64,000 bases of DNA from Nocardioides faecalis (GCF_018388425.1 NZ_CP074406.1:1798001-1862000), one strand, 5' to 3'; counted from the stretch's first letter, positions 1 to 8,340 are shown. Notes: generated by a model not told the origin, from the sequence alone. Made by a program: numbers and translations.

Positions 1-12
1 CAGGTCGTTCAT
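1..12 (-). CDS. First four codons of a gene leaving the window on the left
   Basis: An ATG at 10-12 on the minus strand overlaps the TGA stop of the upstream sigma-factor gene in an ATGA arrangement and reads MNDL before the window ends. The overlap implies translational coupling with the sigma factor. In SigE-family loci the following gene is often a regulator or membrane protein, but nothing of its product can be seen here. Confidence 0.45.
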
Positions 13-506
13 CACAGGGTCCTCTCCGGGGTGCTGACGAGGGGGCGGAGTCGCTGGAGAGCACGCCGGGAACGGGTCCGGACGACGTCCTCGGTGAGCC
101 CGAGGTCGATCGCGACAGCGGCGACGCTGCGGTCCTCCCAGTAGCGCAGCACGACGACCGCCCGGTCCAGCGGCGACAGCGTGGCGAGCGCGGTCAGCAG
201 GTCGAGCCGGGTGCCCGCGTCGACGTCGTACGACGCCGTGTCGCTCACCGTCGCGGTGGGCTGCTCGCCGGAGCGGCGCAGGCGCCGTTGCGACAGGAAG
301 GTGTTCAGCAGGGTGGTCCGGGCGTAGCCGACCGGGTTGTCGGTCGCCCGCACACGCCGCCACTGCGCGAAGACCTTGGCGTAGGTGGTCTGCGTCAGGT
401 CCTCGGCGAGGTGGTGGTCGCCGGTGAGCAGCAGCGCGGCCCGGTACAGCTGGGTGCCGCTCTGCTGCACGAAGGCGGTGAATTCCGCCTCCCGTTGTGC
501 TCTCAT
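12..506 (-). CDS. SigE/SigM-type ECF RNA polymerase sigma factor
   Basis: A 164-residue protein starting MRAQREAEFTAFVQ. Region 2 is recognisable (LYRAALLLTGDHHLAEDLTQ, then an FAQWRRV motif) and a C-terminal region 4 helix-turn-helix follows (LSPLDRAVVVLRYWEDRSVA, then RRALQRL). The length and order match the actinobacterial SigE-family ECF group, which directs core polymerase to stress or envelope promoters. I chose the ATG at 506 because a purine-rich AAAGGGG lies just upstream; the frame stays open to a TTG at 659, but that extension would be low-complexity and would overlap the divergent ligD start. The stop overlaps the start of the next gene (ATGA), suggesting an operon. The target promoters are unknown. 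Confidence 0.85.
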   Translation of the reverse strand: MRAQREAEFTAFVQQSGTQLYRAALLLTGDHHLAEDLTQTTYAKVFAQWRRVRATDNPVGYARTTLLNTFLSQRRLRRSGEQPTATVSDTASYDVDAGTRLDLLTALATLSPLDRAVVVLRYWEDRSVAAVAIDLGLTEDVVRTRSRRALQRLRPLVSTPERTL

Positions 507-603
507 GCCCCTTTGACGCCTCGGGACCCCGCTCACGTGACACTCCGCACCGCCGGAGTCTTGCAGGACCGGCCGGGTGGCGCTGGGCGTTAGGGTCGCG
601 GGC

Positions 604-1542
604 ATGGCGTCCCCCGCGGTCGAGATCGAGGTCGAGGGCCGGGTCGTGCGGGTGAGCAACCCGGACCGCGTCTACTTCCCGGAGATCGGCGCCACCAAGC
701 TGGACCTGGTCGAGTACTACCTCGCGGTCGGTGACGGCATCGTCAACGCGCTGCTCGAGCGGCCGTGCATGCTGCACCGCTTCCCCAAGGGGCTGGCCGG
801 CGACAAGGTGCACCAGAAACGGCTGCCCGCCGGTGCCCCGGACTGGGTGGAGACGGTCGAGCTGTTCTTCCCGCGCTGGAAGCGCACCGCCGACGAGCTG
901 TGCGTCACCGAGCTGGCCTCGGTGATCTGGGCGGTGCAGATGTCCACGGTGGAGTTCCACCCCTGGAACAGCCGCCGCGGTGCGGTGGAGCAGCCCGACG
1001 AGTGGCGCATCGATCTCGACCCCGGCCCCGAGACGTCGTACGACACCGTGCGGAAGGTCGCCCACGTCGCCCACGAGGTGCTCGAGGAGCTCGGTGCCGT
1101 CGGCTACCCGAAGACCAGCGGCAGCAAGGGCCTGCACGTCTACGTCCGGATCGCCCCCGAGGCCGAGCACAAGGTCGTACGCCGTGCCGCGCTCGCCTTC
1201 GCCCGCGAGGTCGAACGCCGGGCCCCCGAGCTGGTCACCACCGCCTGGTGGACCAAGGACCGCGATCCGGCTGCGGTGTTCGTGGACTACAACCAGAACG
1301 CCCGCGACCACACGATCCGTAGTCCATACAGTGTGTGTGCCACACCGAACGCTCGGGTTTCCGCTCCGCTCCTGTGGGCTGAGGTTTCAGTCGCCGAGCC
1401 GGATGACTTCACTATCCAGACCATGCCGCGTAGGTACGAGGAGGTGGGGGACCTGTTCAGCAGGATCGACGACACTTCGTTTGACATCGCTCCGCTGCTT
1501 GAGTGGGCGGAACGTGACGACATCAGGTACAGGAATCGCTAA
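604..1542 (+). CDS. ligD: LigD-like NHEJ polymerase/primase domain protein with replaced C-terminus
   Basis: A 312-residue stand-alone LigD polymerase domain (archaeo-eukaryotic primase fold) that fills gaps and adds nucleotides during non-homologous end joining with Ku and a ligase. Visible motifs are the metal-binding DLD (D137, D139), KTSGSKGLHVY at 170-180 and VFVDYNQN with D228. Residues 1-238 use host-like high-GC codons. From residue 239, directly after DHTI (1306-1317), codon use becomes visibly AT-richer to the stop, and a second, host-like version of the same C-terminal region lies at 2443-2673. The gene is therefore a chimera whose last 74 residues came with the inserted segment. 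The -10 hexamer TAGGGT (591-596) sits 7 nt before the ATG, predicting a leaderless mRNA. The next gene follows after 16 nt. Confidence 0.88.
   Translation: MASPAVEIEVEGRVVRVSNPDRVYFPEIGATKLDLVEYYLAVGDGIVNALLERPCMLHRFPKGLAGDKVHQKRLPAGAPDWVETVELFFPRWKRTADELCVTELASVIWAVQMSTVEFHPWNSRRGAVEQPDEWRIDLDPGPETSYDTVRKVAHVAHEVLEELGAVGYPKTSGSKGLHVYVRIAPEAEHKVVRRAALAFAREVERRAPELVTTAWWTKDRDPAAVFVDYNQNARDHTIRSPYSVCATPNARVSAPLLWAEVSVAEPDDFTIQTMPRRYEEVGDLFSRIDDTSFDIAPLLEWAERDDIRYRNR
1306..1317 (+). repeat. Left copy of the 12-bp direct repeat flanking the ligD insertion
   Basis: GACCACACGATC, encoding D235-H236-T237-I238 of the LigD-like protein. The identical sequence recurs at 2443-2454. It marks the point where host-type codon use ends. 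Confidence 0.85.
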
Positions 1543-1558
1543 CCGCCTAAGGAGGGCC

Positions 1559-2419
1559 ATGGCGAAGTACAAGGCACCGTCAAAGAAGATCCACCGCGGC
1601 TTCATCTATCTCGATGATGAGACTGTCATCAACTCCCTGTCTGCGGTCGAAGCAGGCAAGATCGATGAGGTAGTAGCGAAGGTCAACCTAGCTCGCGAGG
1701 GTGGCGTCGCTGCGACGCTCGGGGTTGGTCCAGCGAAGCTGGATGGCGGCAAGAAGGGAACTAGCGAGTTCGAGGAAGAGATGGTCCGCACCCGCACCAG
1801 GTTCTCTGTTTTCGAGCTCTGGTACCAGAGCCTCGTGGACGGCAAGGCGCTTGGAACCTTTGAAGGCTGGGGGCCCGGAGTGCTCGACGGCGTGGAATCG
1901 GGCGACACGATCGAGTTTAGAGCTGACTGTGAGGTCGCTCCGATCGAGACACTTCTTCGGACGTTTCTATGGTTTGCAGAGAAGGCCAAGTCGAGCGGTC
2001 ACTTCTTTTCGCAGAAGGGCGACGAGTTGAAGGAGACGAAGGAAGGGGAGCGAAACATCCGGGCCCTGTTGGAAGGGAACGGAGACCAAGTCGTCGTACT
2101 TGCCCGTCCACTTGGAGATCCAGGGCCGACTGTGGGCATGTCGATCAAGCGTGAGTGGCTGATCGGGACACTCGGGCGTCTCGGCGGTGAGTACACCGTC
2201 GTGGGCCAGGTCGACCGCCTAATCGGTGATAATGAAGAGTTCCCCGCGATGCGGCTTACACAGGACGTGGCGCCTTCCGGTGTGGAGATCGAGAGCATGA
2301 AGGCGGCGCTGGCGGTCTTCGAAGAAAGTGCTGCGACTCTGAACATCGAGATCTCGGGGAACCAAGCAACGATCAAGGGTCCTGCTCTGTGGATCGAGCC
2401 CATCGCCATCTATCGTTAG
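1559..2419 (+). CDS. Cargo protein of the ligD insertion, possibly DUF6414-like
   Basis: A 286-residue protein that I do not recognise with certainty. The N-terminus (GFIYLDDETVINSL at about residues 14-27, then a Gly-rich GVAATLGVG stretch and a charged EEEMVRTRTRF helix) resembles my recollection of DUF6414 proteins, a family of unknown function that begins with a Y-L-D segment and occurs sporadically in bacterial accessory regions. There are no signal peptide or membrane segments, so it is probably cytoplasmic. Codon use is AT-richer than its surroundings and matches the replaced ligD tail, so the two arrived together. A strong AGGAGG (1550-1555) precedes the ATG, and no promoter is obvious in the 16-nt gap, so it should be co-expressed from the ligD promoter. 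A defence or DNA-end-related role is only an inference from mobility and location. Confidence 0.75.
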   Translation: MAKYKAPSKKIHRGFIYLDDETVINSLSAVEAGKIDEVVAKVNLAREGGVAATLGVGPAKLDGGKKGTSEFEEEMVRTRTRFSVFELWYQSLVDGKALGTFEGWGPGVLDGVESGDTIEFRADCEVAPIETLLRTFLWFAEKAKSSGHFFSQKGDELKETKEGERNIRALLEGNGDQVVVLARPLGDPGPTVGMSIKREWLIGTLGRLGGEYTVVGQVDRLIGDNEEFPAMRLTQDVAPSGVEIESMKAALAVFEESAATLNIEISGNQATIKGPALWIEPIAIYR

Positions 2420-2442
2420 TGCAACGTTGTTCGATGGTGTGT

Positions 2443-2454
2443 GACCACACGATC
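2443..2454 (+). repeat. Right copy of the 12-bp direct repeat flanking the ligD insertion
   Basis: Identical to 1306-1317 and in frame with the stranded ligD end. It overlaps a small inverted repeat, GTGTG-AC-CACAC, formed with the bases just upstream; this inverted repeat is absent from the left copy. Confidence 0.85.
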
Positions 2455-2673
2455 GCCGCGGCGTACTCGATGCGCGGCCTGCCCGACGCCCGGGTCTCCA
2501 CGCCGATCCGCTGGGACGAGATCGACGACGCCGACCCGCGCGACTTCACCATCCGTACCGTGCCGGCGCGGTTCGCCGAGCTCGGCGACCTGCACCACGA
2601 CATCGACGACCACGTCTTCGACATCGCCCCGTTGCTGGAGTGGGCCGAGCGAGACGACACCGACGGGGCCTAA
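2443..2673 (+). pseudogene. Stranded original 3' end of ligD
   Basis: An open frame of 76 codons from DHTI to TAA. It aligns without gaps to the C-terminus of the intact protein (shared ARVS-P, DFTI-T, GDL, IDD, FDIAPLLEWAERDD) at roughly half identity, and it keeps the host's high-GC codons. It has no start codon or ribosome-binding site of its own and is separated from its parent by the insertion, so it is a relic. Its open frame suggests a recent event. It ends convergently against the stop of the next minus-strand gene (overlap at 2670-2673). Confidence 0.85.
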
Positions 2674-4340
2674 CGGGTCAGGGTGCGAAGCTGCCCGAAC
2701 GCGGCCTGCACGACCGTGTCGGTCCGGTCATAGTCGCCGCCGCTGTTCCACAGCCCCTCCGCGAGGTCGGTGACTGCCCGCGCGCCGAGCTTGAGGCTGC
2801 GCGCGCACCGGGTGAGCAGGTCGGTGAGGTCGGTGGAGAGGGGCGAGGCGGAGGGGAAGGCGCCGAGGTCGGCGGCGGCGACGTCGACCTCGGCCAGGGC
2901 GGAGTGCTGCTTGGCCAGGACGAAGGCCGCGCCCTCGAGCTCCCCGGACGCGCTGCGCAGGGTCGCCGGCTGCACCTCGACCTCGGCATCGAGGCCGAGC
3001 TCGGCGAGCGGTGTGATGGTGAAGTTGCGGGTGGCCCACAGGTCGTCGTCGTCAGGCACGAGCCAGAACCACCCCGCCGCGCCGGTGCCGGTGCTGTCGA
3101 ACTTCTCGGCCCCCGACTCGTAGGTGACGTAGATCTGGCCGTCGACCTCCACCAGTCCCTGGGACATGTTGGGGAAGGGGTACGCCTCGCTGCGCTCGCC
3201 GGTCACCCGGTCCTGGACGACCAGGGCGCTCTCGTTGTGCCGTCCGTAGGAGGTGCTGAACACCAGCTCGCCGTCACGGACGAGCACGCCCTGGGCGTCG
3301 TTCGGGGTCTTGATCTCGACCGGGTCGCCGTAGGCGTCCCGCACCGGTCGCCACTCGCCGCGGGCGTCCTTCTCGTAGGCGTAGAGCACGTTGCGGTCGT
3401 GGCTGCCGACGTACAGCGTGCCGTCGTGGAACGCCGCGTACGAGCTGGCCGCGACCTCGGTCGGCGGTCGGACCTGCTCCACCGTCCGGCCGGGAGCGCT
3501 GGACCGGATGTCGCGCAGGGAGTACTCGTAGACCCGCCCGCCGTCGGTGACGTACACGCTGTCCCCGTCGACGGTCACCCCGCCCACGTGCCCGGGACGG
3601 GTCTCGCCCTGGGCGTAGGTGCCGAGCTCGACCTCGGTGAGCTCGGTGCCGGTCACCTCGTCGACGACCGCGAGGACCGACGGCTGGCCGTCCTTGTACA
3701 ACGCCTGAAGCAGGCTGCGGGTCGCCGGGTCGTAGCCGAGGCCTTGGGGGATCAGGCCGCGTGGGTCCCCGTTCGCCGCGATGTTGGGGATCAGCGGCCC
3801 CAACCCGCTGCCGGCCTCCTCCCGCCAGTCGTCGGTCCGGGCCTCACCGCGCTCGATCCACTCCCGGGTGTGCTCGTCGAGGTCCTCGGTGTCGACCTCC
3901 TCGCCCCGCAGCGCTGCTCGCAGTGCCGCGAGCTGGGCGTCGTAGTTGCGTCCGGCTCCGAGCAGGGCACCGTTGACGACGCGCGCGAAGATCTCCAGGA
4001 CCGTCGGTGGCAACGAGGACTCCCTCCGACGCCACGCCGTGATCACCTCGTCGGCGTACGACTCCATCGTGCGGTAGGCCTGCTCGGCGGCGGCGACGGT
4101 GCCGTGCAGGTGGGCCAGCGTCGCGCGGTTGACCGACACCGCGTAGGTGAGGGTGCCGACCCGGGCGGTGTAGGCGTTGGCCGCGCCGCCGACCCATACC
4201 GGCACGCCGGCGGCGGTGTCGATGTCGGTGCGGACCGTGTCGAGGCGGGAGGCGACTGTCACCAGCACCTCCACCGCACCGGCCAGCGCTGAGGGGTTGC
4301 CGGTGAGCAGACGCCGGTAGGTGATCTCGGGGTCAGTCAT
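2670..4340 (-). CDS. WXG100-like protein with C-terminal beta-propeller-type domain
   Basis: A 556-residue protein. The first 130 residues are helical and contain a WXG motif (W49-V-G51) as in type VII-secreted Esx/LXG-like proteins. From about residue 200 to 460 there are repeated strands (GGVTVDGDSVYVTDGGRVYEY, the ASSYAAFHDGTLYVGSHD-type segment, the DAQGVLVRDGELVFST-type segment) of the kind that form a beta-propeller. A T7SS-exported or surface-displayed sensor or binding protein is plausible; the substrate is unknown. No classical signal peptide is present, consistent with WXG-type export. It overlaps the downstream lipoprotein gene by 8 nt, so the two are coexpressed. Confidence 0.65.
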   Translation of the reverse strand: MTDPEITYRRLLTGNPSALAGAVEVLVTVASRLDTVRTDIDTAAGVPVWVGGAANAYTARVGTLTYAVSVNRATLAHLHGTVAAAEQAYRTMESYADEVITAWRRRESSLPPTVLEIFARVVNGALLGAGRNYDAQLAALRAALRGEEVDTEDLDEHTREWIERGEARTDDWREEAGSGLGPLIPNIAANGDPRGLIPQGLGYDPATRSLLQALYKDGQPSVLAVVDEVTGTELTEVELGTYAQGETRPGHVGGVTVDGDSVYVTDGGRVYEYSLRDIRSSAPGRTVEQVRPPTEVAASSYAAFHDGTLYVGSHDRNVLYAYEKDARGEWRPVRDAYGDPVEIKTPNDAQGVLVRDGELVFSTSYGRHNESALVVQDRVTGERSEAYPFPNMSQGLVEVDGQIYVTYESGAEKFDSTGTGAAGWFWLVPDDDDLWATRNFTITPLAELGLDAEVEVQPATLRSASGELEGAAFVLAKQHSALAEVDVAAADLGAFPSASPLSTDLTDLLTRCARSLKLGARAVTDLAEGLWNSGGDYDRTDTVVQAAFGQLRTLTR

Positions 4341-5340
4341 CCGACTGCCCCGTCAGGTCGAGCCCGGGTTCGCTCAACCCGGCGGGCAGCACGACTCGCT
4401 GCCCGGCGGTGCCGTCGAGCTCGGTGCACGCCCCCGTCGGCACCACGCAGGTGACCAGCACCTCCGGGTCGCCGTTCAGGACGCCGTACGACGTCGTCGC
4501 GTCCACCCATCCGAACAGCTCCAACCGCGCGGGGTCGAGGTCCGGCTTCACGCGCGCTCCGCCGGGGCCCAGCATCGTCTGTTCGCGGCCACGGCCGTCG
4601 AGCCTCCACTCGCCGGCCGGTGCGTCCAGCGCGGAGGAGAACTCGACCTGGTCGTTGACGCGCTTCCCGCCACCGGTGGCGAAGTCGTAGACCCAGGTGC
4701 TGGAGGTCTCGAGCACGAGACCGTCGTCGTCGATGCTCGCGATGTGCATGTTCAGCTCCGAGTACAGGGCGGCGAGGTCGTCCTCGTCGGGGTCGCCGGT
4801 CGCCTCGGTGCCGCGAACGACCTCCTCACCGGCGGCGAGGTCCCACACCACGAGCGCGGCCTGCGGCGTGCCGAAGGCGTCCTTCTCGCCGGAGGCCATG
4901 TCCAGCGCGGCGAGGTGATGGCCGTCGGGGGAGGCGCGCAGCGACGTCAGGAGGATCTCGACGCCGGTCTCGACGACCTCGCCGTCGCGGTCGGCGAACT
5001 GCAGCTCGCCCGTGCCGCTCTGCGGCAGGAAGCCGTCGTCGGGGTCCTCGTCGGCGACGAAGTAGACACCGTCGCCGGCCACCACGAACGTCGCGAGGGT
5101 GGCACCCGTGTCGATCCGCTCGTCCCCGACGTGCACCGTGCCGTCGACCGCGAACGGCAGCACGTCCGCGGTGAGCGGGGCGTCGCTGCGCTGCCAGGAC
5201 GCGGCGCCGGCGGTCGCGGGGCCGCCCTGCGGACGACCGTCGGCGCCACCGTCGGAGCCACCGTCGGAGCCGGCGCCCAGGCAGCCGGCGCACAGCGGCA
5301 GCACGAGCAGCAGGACGGAGCGGAGGCGGGGAGCGCGCAC
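4333..5340 (-). CDS. Secreted lipoprotein-like protein of unknown function
   Basis: A 335-residue protein with a positively charged N-terminus, a leucine-rich hydrophobic core and C20 in the sequence PLCAGC, a relaxed lipobox with Leu at -4 rather than -3, followed by a Gly/Ser/Asp-rich linker. It is therefore probably a membrane-anchored extracytoplasmic protein. The rest has repeated short strand-turn segments such as DGVYFVADEDPDDGFL and ASPDGHHLAALDM, typical of WD40/TolB-like propellers. It starts with GTG at 5340. Its end overlaps the start of the WXG/propeller gene, so the pair probably acts together at the cell surface. No specific function can be assigned. Confidence 0.6.
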   Translation of the reverse strand: MRAPRLRSVLLLVLPLCAGCLGAGSDGGSDGGADGRPQGGPATAGAASWQRSDAPLTADVLPFAVDGTVHVGDERIDTGATLATFVVAGDGVYFVADEDPDDGFLPQSGTGELQFADRDGEVVETGVEILLTSLRASPDGHHLAALDMASGEKDAFGTPQAALVVWDLAAGEEVVRGTEATGDPDEDDLAALYSELNMHIASIDDDGLVLETSSTWVYDFATGGGKRVNDQVEFSSALDAPAGEWRLDGRGREQTMLGPGGARVKPDLDPARLELFGWVDATTSYGVLNGDPEVLVTCVVPTGACTELDGTAGQRVVLPAGLSEPGLDLTGQSDD

Positions 5341-5400
5341 GTCCCTATCGTGAGCGACCCGGGCGCTGCCGAAACCCGCCGACCGCTATAGGTTCGGCCG

Positions 5401-6600
5401 GTGACCCTCGACGCCGCCACCCTCGACGCCCGTGACCCGCTGGCCGGCCACCGCGACCGCTTCGTCGGCGCCGAGTCGGAGCTGGTCTACCTCGACGGCA
5501 ACTCGCTCGGCCGCCCGCTGCGCGCCACCGCGGAGCGGATCGGTGCCTTCGTCGCCGAGGAGTGGGGCGGGCGCCTGATCCGCGGCTGGGACGAGGGCTG
5601 GTTCGACCTGCCGCTGACGCTCGGCGACCGCATCGGCGAGGTCGTCCTCGGCGCGGCACCCGGCCAGGCCGCCGTCGGGGACTCCACCACGGTGCTGCTC
5701 TACAAGCTCGTCCGCGCCGCCGTCGCCGCGCAGCCCGGCCGGGACGAGATCGTCGTGGACCGCGACAACTTCCCGACCGACCGCTACGTCGTCGAGGGCG
5801 TCGCCGCCGAGTGCGGCCTGACGGTGCGCTGGATCGAGACCGACCCCGAGGGCGGGGTGGGCGCCGACGACCTCGCCGCCGTGCTCGGCCCGCGCACGGC
5901 GCTGGTCGTCCTCAGCCACGTCGCCTACCGCTCCGGGTGGCTGGCCGACGTCGCCGAGCTGACCCGCCTGGCGCACGACGCCGGCGCCTGGATCCTCCTC
6001 GACCTGTGCCACTCCGCGGGCGTCGTACCGCTGGAGCTGGACAGCTGGGGCGTGGACCTGGCGGTGGGCTGCAGCTACAAGTACCTCAACGGCGGGCCCG
6101 GGGCGCCGGCCTTCGGCTACGTCGCCGCCCGGCACCTGGAGAGCGGCGCGTTCGTGCAGCCGATCCAGGGCTGGATGGGCGCGGCCGAGCCGTTCACCAT
6201 GGGGCCCGAATACGCGCCAGCGACCGGCATCCGGCGGCTGCTCAGCGGCACCCCGCCGATCGTGGGCATGCTCGGCCTGGCTGACATGGTCGAGCTGATC
6301 GCCGAGGTGGGTGTGCCCGCGGTGCGGGAGAAGTCGGTGGCGCTGACCGAGCTGGCCGTGGCGCTCGCCGAGCGCGAGCTGCCCGAGGTGCGCATCGCCT
6401 CCCCGCGCGACCCCGACCGCCGCGGCGGCCACGTCACGCTGGCGCACCCGAGGATGCGTGCGGTCACCGCCGCGCTGTGGCAGCGCGACGTGCTGCCCGA
6501 CTTCCGCCAGCCCGACGGCCTGCGGATCGGGCTCTCGCCGTTGTCCACCTCGTTCACCGAGGTCGAGCGGGGCATCGCCGCCATCCGCGCCGCGCTCTGA
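5401..6600 (+). CDS. kynU: Kynureninase
   Basis: A 399-residue PLP enzyme of fold type I that hydrolyses L-kynurenine to anthranilate and alanine. Family signatures are clear: [10 protein letters not shown] (31-40), the [12 protein letters not shown] segment, [11 protein letters not shown], and [10 protein letters not shown] with the Schiff-base lysine K227, then GWMG and GTPPI further on. Length is normal for the family. GTG at 5401 is preferred because TAGGTT (5389-5394) ends 6 nt upstream, giving a leaderless transcript. No tryptophan dioxygenase or kynurenine formamidase gene is adjacent. A cyclase-family protein, the superfamily that includes KynB, is encoded far away at the right edge. 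Confidence 0.92.
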   Translation: MTLDAATLDARDPLAGHRDRFVGAESELVYLDGNSLGRPLRATAERIGAFVAEEWGGRLIRGWDEGWFDLPLTLGDRIGEVVLGAAPGQAAVGDSTTVLLYKLVRAAVAAQPGRDEIVVDRDNFPTDRYVVEGVAAECGLTVRWIETDPEGGVGADDLAAVLGPRTALVVLSHVAYRSGWLADVAELTRLAHDAGAWILLDLCHSAGVVPLELDSWGVDLAVGCSYKYLNGGPGAPAFGYVAARHLESGAFVQPIQGWMGAAEPFTMGPEYAPATGIRRLLSGTPPIVGMLGLADMVELIAEVGVPAVREKSVALTELAVALAERELPEVRIASPRDPDRRGGHVTLAHPRMRAVTAALWQRDVLPDFRQPDGLRIGLSPLSTSFTEVERGIAAIRAAL

Positions 6601-6685
6601 GGGGCAGCGGCGGATCGCCACCGGATATCGACGTCGTCGAAGCCGAGGGGCTGCTCGAGGAAGCGACGACCTAGACTTTGCCCTC

Positions 6686-7351
6686 GTGGGCCACATCCAG
6701 ATCACGCCGTCCATCCTGAACTCCGACTTCGCCCGGCTGGGCGAGGAGGTCGCCCGCATCCCGGGCGCGGACTGGGTGCACGTGGACGTCATGGACAACC
6801 ACTTCGTGCCCAACCTGACCTTCGGGCCGACGATGGTGGAGGCGCTCGCCCGGGTCAGCCCGGTCCCGCTGGACGCGCACCTGATGATCGAGGACGCCGA
6901 CCGCAACGCCCCGGCCTACGTCGAGGCCGGCTGCGGCTCGGTCACCTTCCACGTCGAGGCCGCCAAGGCCCCGGTGCGGCTGGCCCGCGAGATCCGCTCC
7001 GCCGGCGCCCGTGCCTCGATGGCGCTCAAGCCGGCGACGCCGATCGAGCCCTACGAGGACCTGCTGCCCGAGCTCGACATGCTGCTGATCATGACCGTCG
7101 AGCCCGGCTTCGGCGGGCAGAAGTTCCTCGACCTGTGCCTGCCCAAGATCCGCCGCGCCCGCGCGATGATGGACAAGCACGGCATCGAGACCTGGCTGCA
7201 GGTCGACGGCGGCGTCTCCCTGGAGACGATCGAGCGCTGTGCCGAGGCCGGAGCGGACGTGTTCGTCGCCGGCTCGGCGGTCTACTCCGCCGAGGACCCC
7301 GACAAGATGGTCGCCGCGCTGCGGGAGAAGGCGCAGGCCGCGCAGGCCTGA
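6686..7351 (+). CDS. rpe: Ribulose-phosphate 3-epimerase
   Basis: A 221-residue TIM-barrel enzyme interconverting ribulose-5-phosphate and xylulose-5-phosphate in the pentose phosphate pathway. Metal and catalytic motifs are intact: HVDVMD (H32, D34), DAHLM (H65), [10 protein letters not shown] and LQVDGGV. The GTG at 6686 lies 8 nt after TAGACT (6672-6677), consistent with leaderless initiation. It is followed after 20 nt by a MOSC-domain gene on the same strand. Confidence 0.93.
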   Translation: MGHIQITPSILNSDFARLGEEVARIPGADWVHVDVMDNHFVPNLTFGPTMVEALARVSPVPLDAHLMIEDADRNAPAYVEAGCGSVTFHVEAAKAPVRLAREIRSAGARASMALKPATPIEPYEDLLPELDMLLIMTVEPGFGGQKFLDLCLPKIRRARAMMDKHGIETWLQVDGGVSLETIERCAEAGADVFVAGSAVYSAEDPDKMVAALREKAQAAQA

Positions 7352-7371
7352 CCGGTCACGACGACACCCCC

Positions 7372-7821
7372 GTGGACACGGCGAAGGTCGAGGCGATCCA
7401 CGTCGCCAAGGGCCGGCGGCTGCCGATGCAGTCGAAGACCTCGGTCGAGGTGGAGACCGGCAAGGGCATCGTCGGCGACCGCTACCACGGCACCAAGCAC
7501 CGGCACGTCACCGTGCAGAGCCGCGAGGCGCTCGACCTGGCCGCCGAGGTCTACGGCGACGCCGTGCCCTCGCACCTGACCCGGCGCAACATCACCGTCT
7601 CCCACGGCGCGGTGCCGCGCGACCCGGGCACCCGCATCCGGATCGGCGACGTGCTGCTGGAGGCGGTGCGGGTGGCCGCACCGTGCAAGCTGCTCGACGA
7701 CACGATCGGACGGGGTGCCCAGGACGCGCTGCGCCGCCGGGCCGGCACCGTCTTCCGGGTGCTCGAGGGCGGCTCGATCAGCCTCGGCGACCCGATGACG
7801 CTGGAGGAGACGCTGCTCTAA
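7372..7821 (+). CDS. MOSC domain protein
   Basis: A 149-residue single-domain MOSC protein (molybdenum cofactor sulfurase C-terminal fold). Visible family features are GIVGDRYHG at about 32-40, TRRNITV (70-76) and the conserved cysteine C105 in APCKLL, which in the family binds sulfur or the molybdenum cofactor. Stand-alone MOSC proteins are thought to carry persulfide or detoxify N-hydroxylated compounds; the substrate here is unknown. The GTG start was chosen because it begins the first conserved strand (AKVEAIHV). It is probably co-transcribed with rpe. Confidence 0.82.
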   Translation: MDTAKVEAIHVAKGRRLPMQSKTSVEVETGKGIVGDRYHGTKHRHVTVQSREALDLAAEVYGDAVPSHLTRRNITVSHGAVPRDPGTRIRIGDVLLEAVRVAAPCKLLDDTIGRGAQDALRRRAGTVFRVLEGGSISLGDPMTLEETLL

Positions 7822-7832
7822 GCAGGTCTGGT

Positions 7833-8276
7833 CTAGCCCTCGAGCGCGGCGTCGAGCGTGATCTCGTCGACGCCGGCGAGCGCCTTGCTGATCGGGCAGC
7901 CGGCCTTGGCCTTCTCCGCGGCATCCTTGAAGCCCGCCTCGTCCAGGCCCTCGACCTCACCACGCACGGTCAGCTTGATCCCGGTGATCCGGTTGCCGCC
8001 GGCCGGGTCGGGGCCGAGGGTGACCTCGGCGGTCACGTCGAGCGCCACCGGCGTGCCGCCGGCGTCGGCGACGATCTTCGACAGCGCCATCGAGTAGCAC
8101 GAGGAGTGCGCGGCGGCGACCAGCTCCTCAGGGCTGGTGGTGCCGCCGGCGTCGTCGGCGGCGCGCTTGGGGAAGGACACCTCGAAGGTGCCCACGCCCG
8201 AGGAGGTGAGCTCGACCTGGCCGGAGCCGTCGGTCAGGCCGCCGTTCCAGGCGGTGCGTGCGGTACGAGTAGGCAT
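7833..8276 (-). CDS. osmC: OsmC-family peroxiredoxin
   Basis: A 147-residue OsmC/Ohr-fold thiol peroxidase that reduces organic hydroperoxides in the cytoplasm. The two redox cysteines are present, C60 in AAAHSSCYSMAL and C127 in KAGCPISKAL, the arrangement of the OsmC subfamily. The ATG at 8276 gives the standard MPTRTARTAWNG beginning. It runs convergently to the MOSC gene and downstream of the kstD-hsd4B operon, from which it is separated by a strong hairpin. Confidence 0.9.
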   Translation of the reverse strand: MPTRTARTAWNGGLTDGSGQVELTSSGVGTFEVSFPKRAADDAGGTTSPEELVAAAHSSCYSMALSKIVADAGGTPVALDVTAEVTLGPDPAGGNRITGIKLTVRGEVEGLDEAGFKDAAEKAKAGCPISKALAGVDEITLDAALEG

Positions 8277-8288
8277 GGCAGGGCCTTT

Positions 8289-8316
8289 CGGTGGAGGACG
8301 GGGACGTCCTCCACCG
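8289..8316 (-). terminator. Hairpin after hsd4B
   Basis: An 11-bp perfect inverted repeat (CGGTGGAGGAC with its complement) around a 6-nt loop, between the hsd4B stop and the osmC start. There is no long T run, as is usual in high-GC actinobacteria. It probably ends the kstD-hsd4B transcript. Confidence 0.6.
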
Positions 8317-8340
8317 TAGGAGGCCACACCACAGGCCGGC

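Larger units (their letters stand above)
1306..2454 (+). mobile_element. 1,137-bp insertion in ligD carrying a substitute ligD 3' end and one cargo gene
   Basis: Seen directly: a 12-bp identical direct repeat (1306-1317 and 2443-2454) lies exactly on the four codons for D-H-T-I of ligD. Between the copies are (a) 74 codons completing ligD, of lower GC than the first 238 codons, (b) a 16-nt spacer with AGGAGG, and (c) a 286-codon cargo gene, also of lower GC. After the second copy the host-type ligD 3' end continues in frame to its own stop. The arrangement indicates a single insertion that keeps the target gene whole by bringing its own version of the displaced end. No recombinase, terminal inverted repeats or transposase are encoded inside, so integration by homologous recombination, by a recombinase acting in trans, or by a decayed element all remain possible. 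Confidence 0.8.

Noticed and set aside
1306..2454. Insertion sequence or classical transposon in ligD
   Set aside because: No transposase, no terminal inverted repeats; the replacement of the target gene's 3' end is not a transposition outcome.
2389..2673. Separate gene for the stranded ligD C-terminus
   Set aside because: No start codon with a ribosome-binding site or leaderless promoter in frame, and it lacks the catalytic part of the enzyme.
2640..4292. Long plus-strand open frame opposite the WXG/propeller gene
   Set aside because: Composition is Gly/Val/Arg/Leu-rich with no family motif, typical of the antisense reading of a high-GC gene. The minus-strand frame has domain structure.
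5401..6600. Link of kynureninase to steroid catabolism
   Set aside because: No shared operator, separate leaderless promoter, and no pathway connection; it is a neighbour only.
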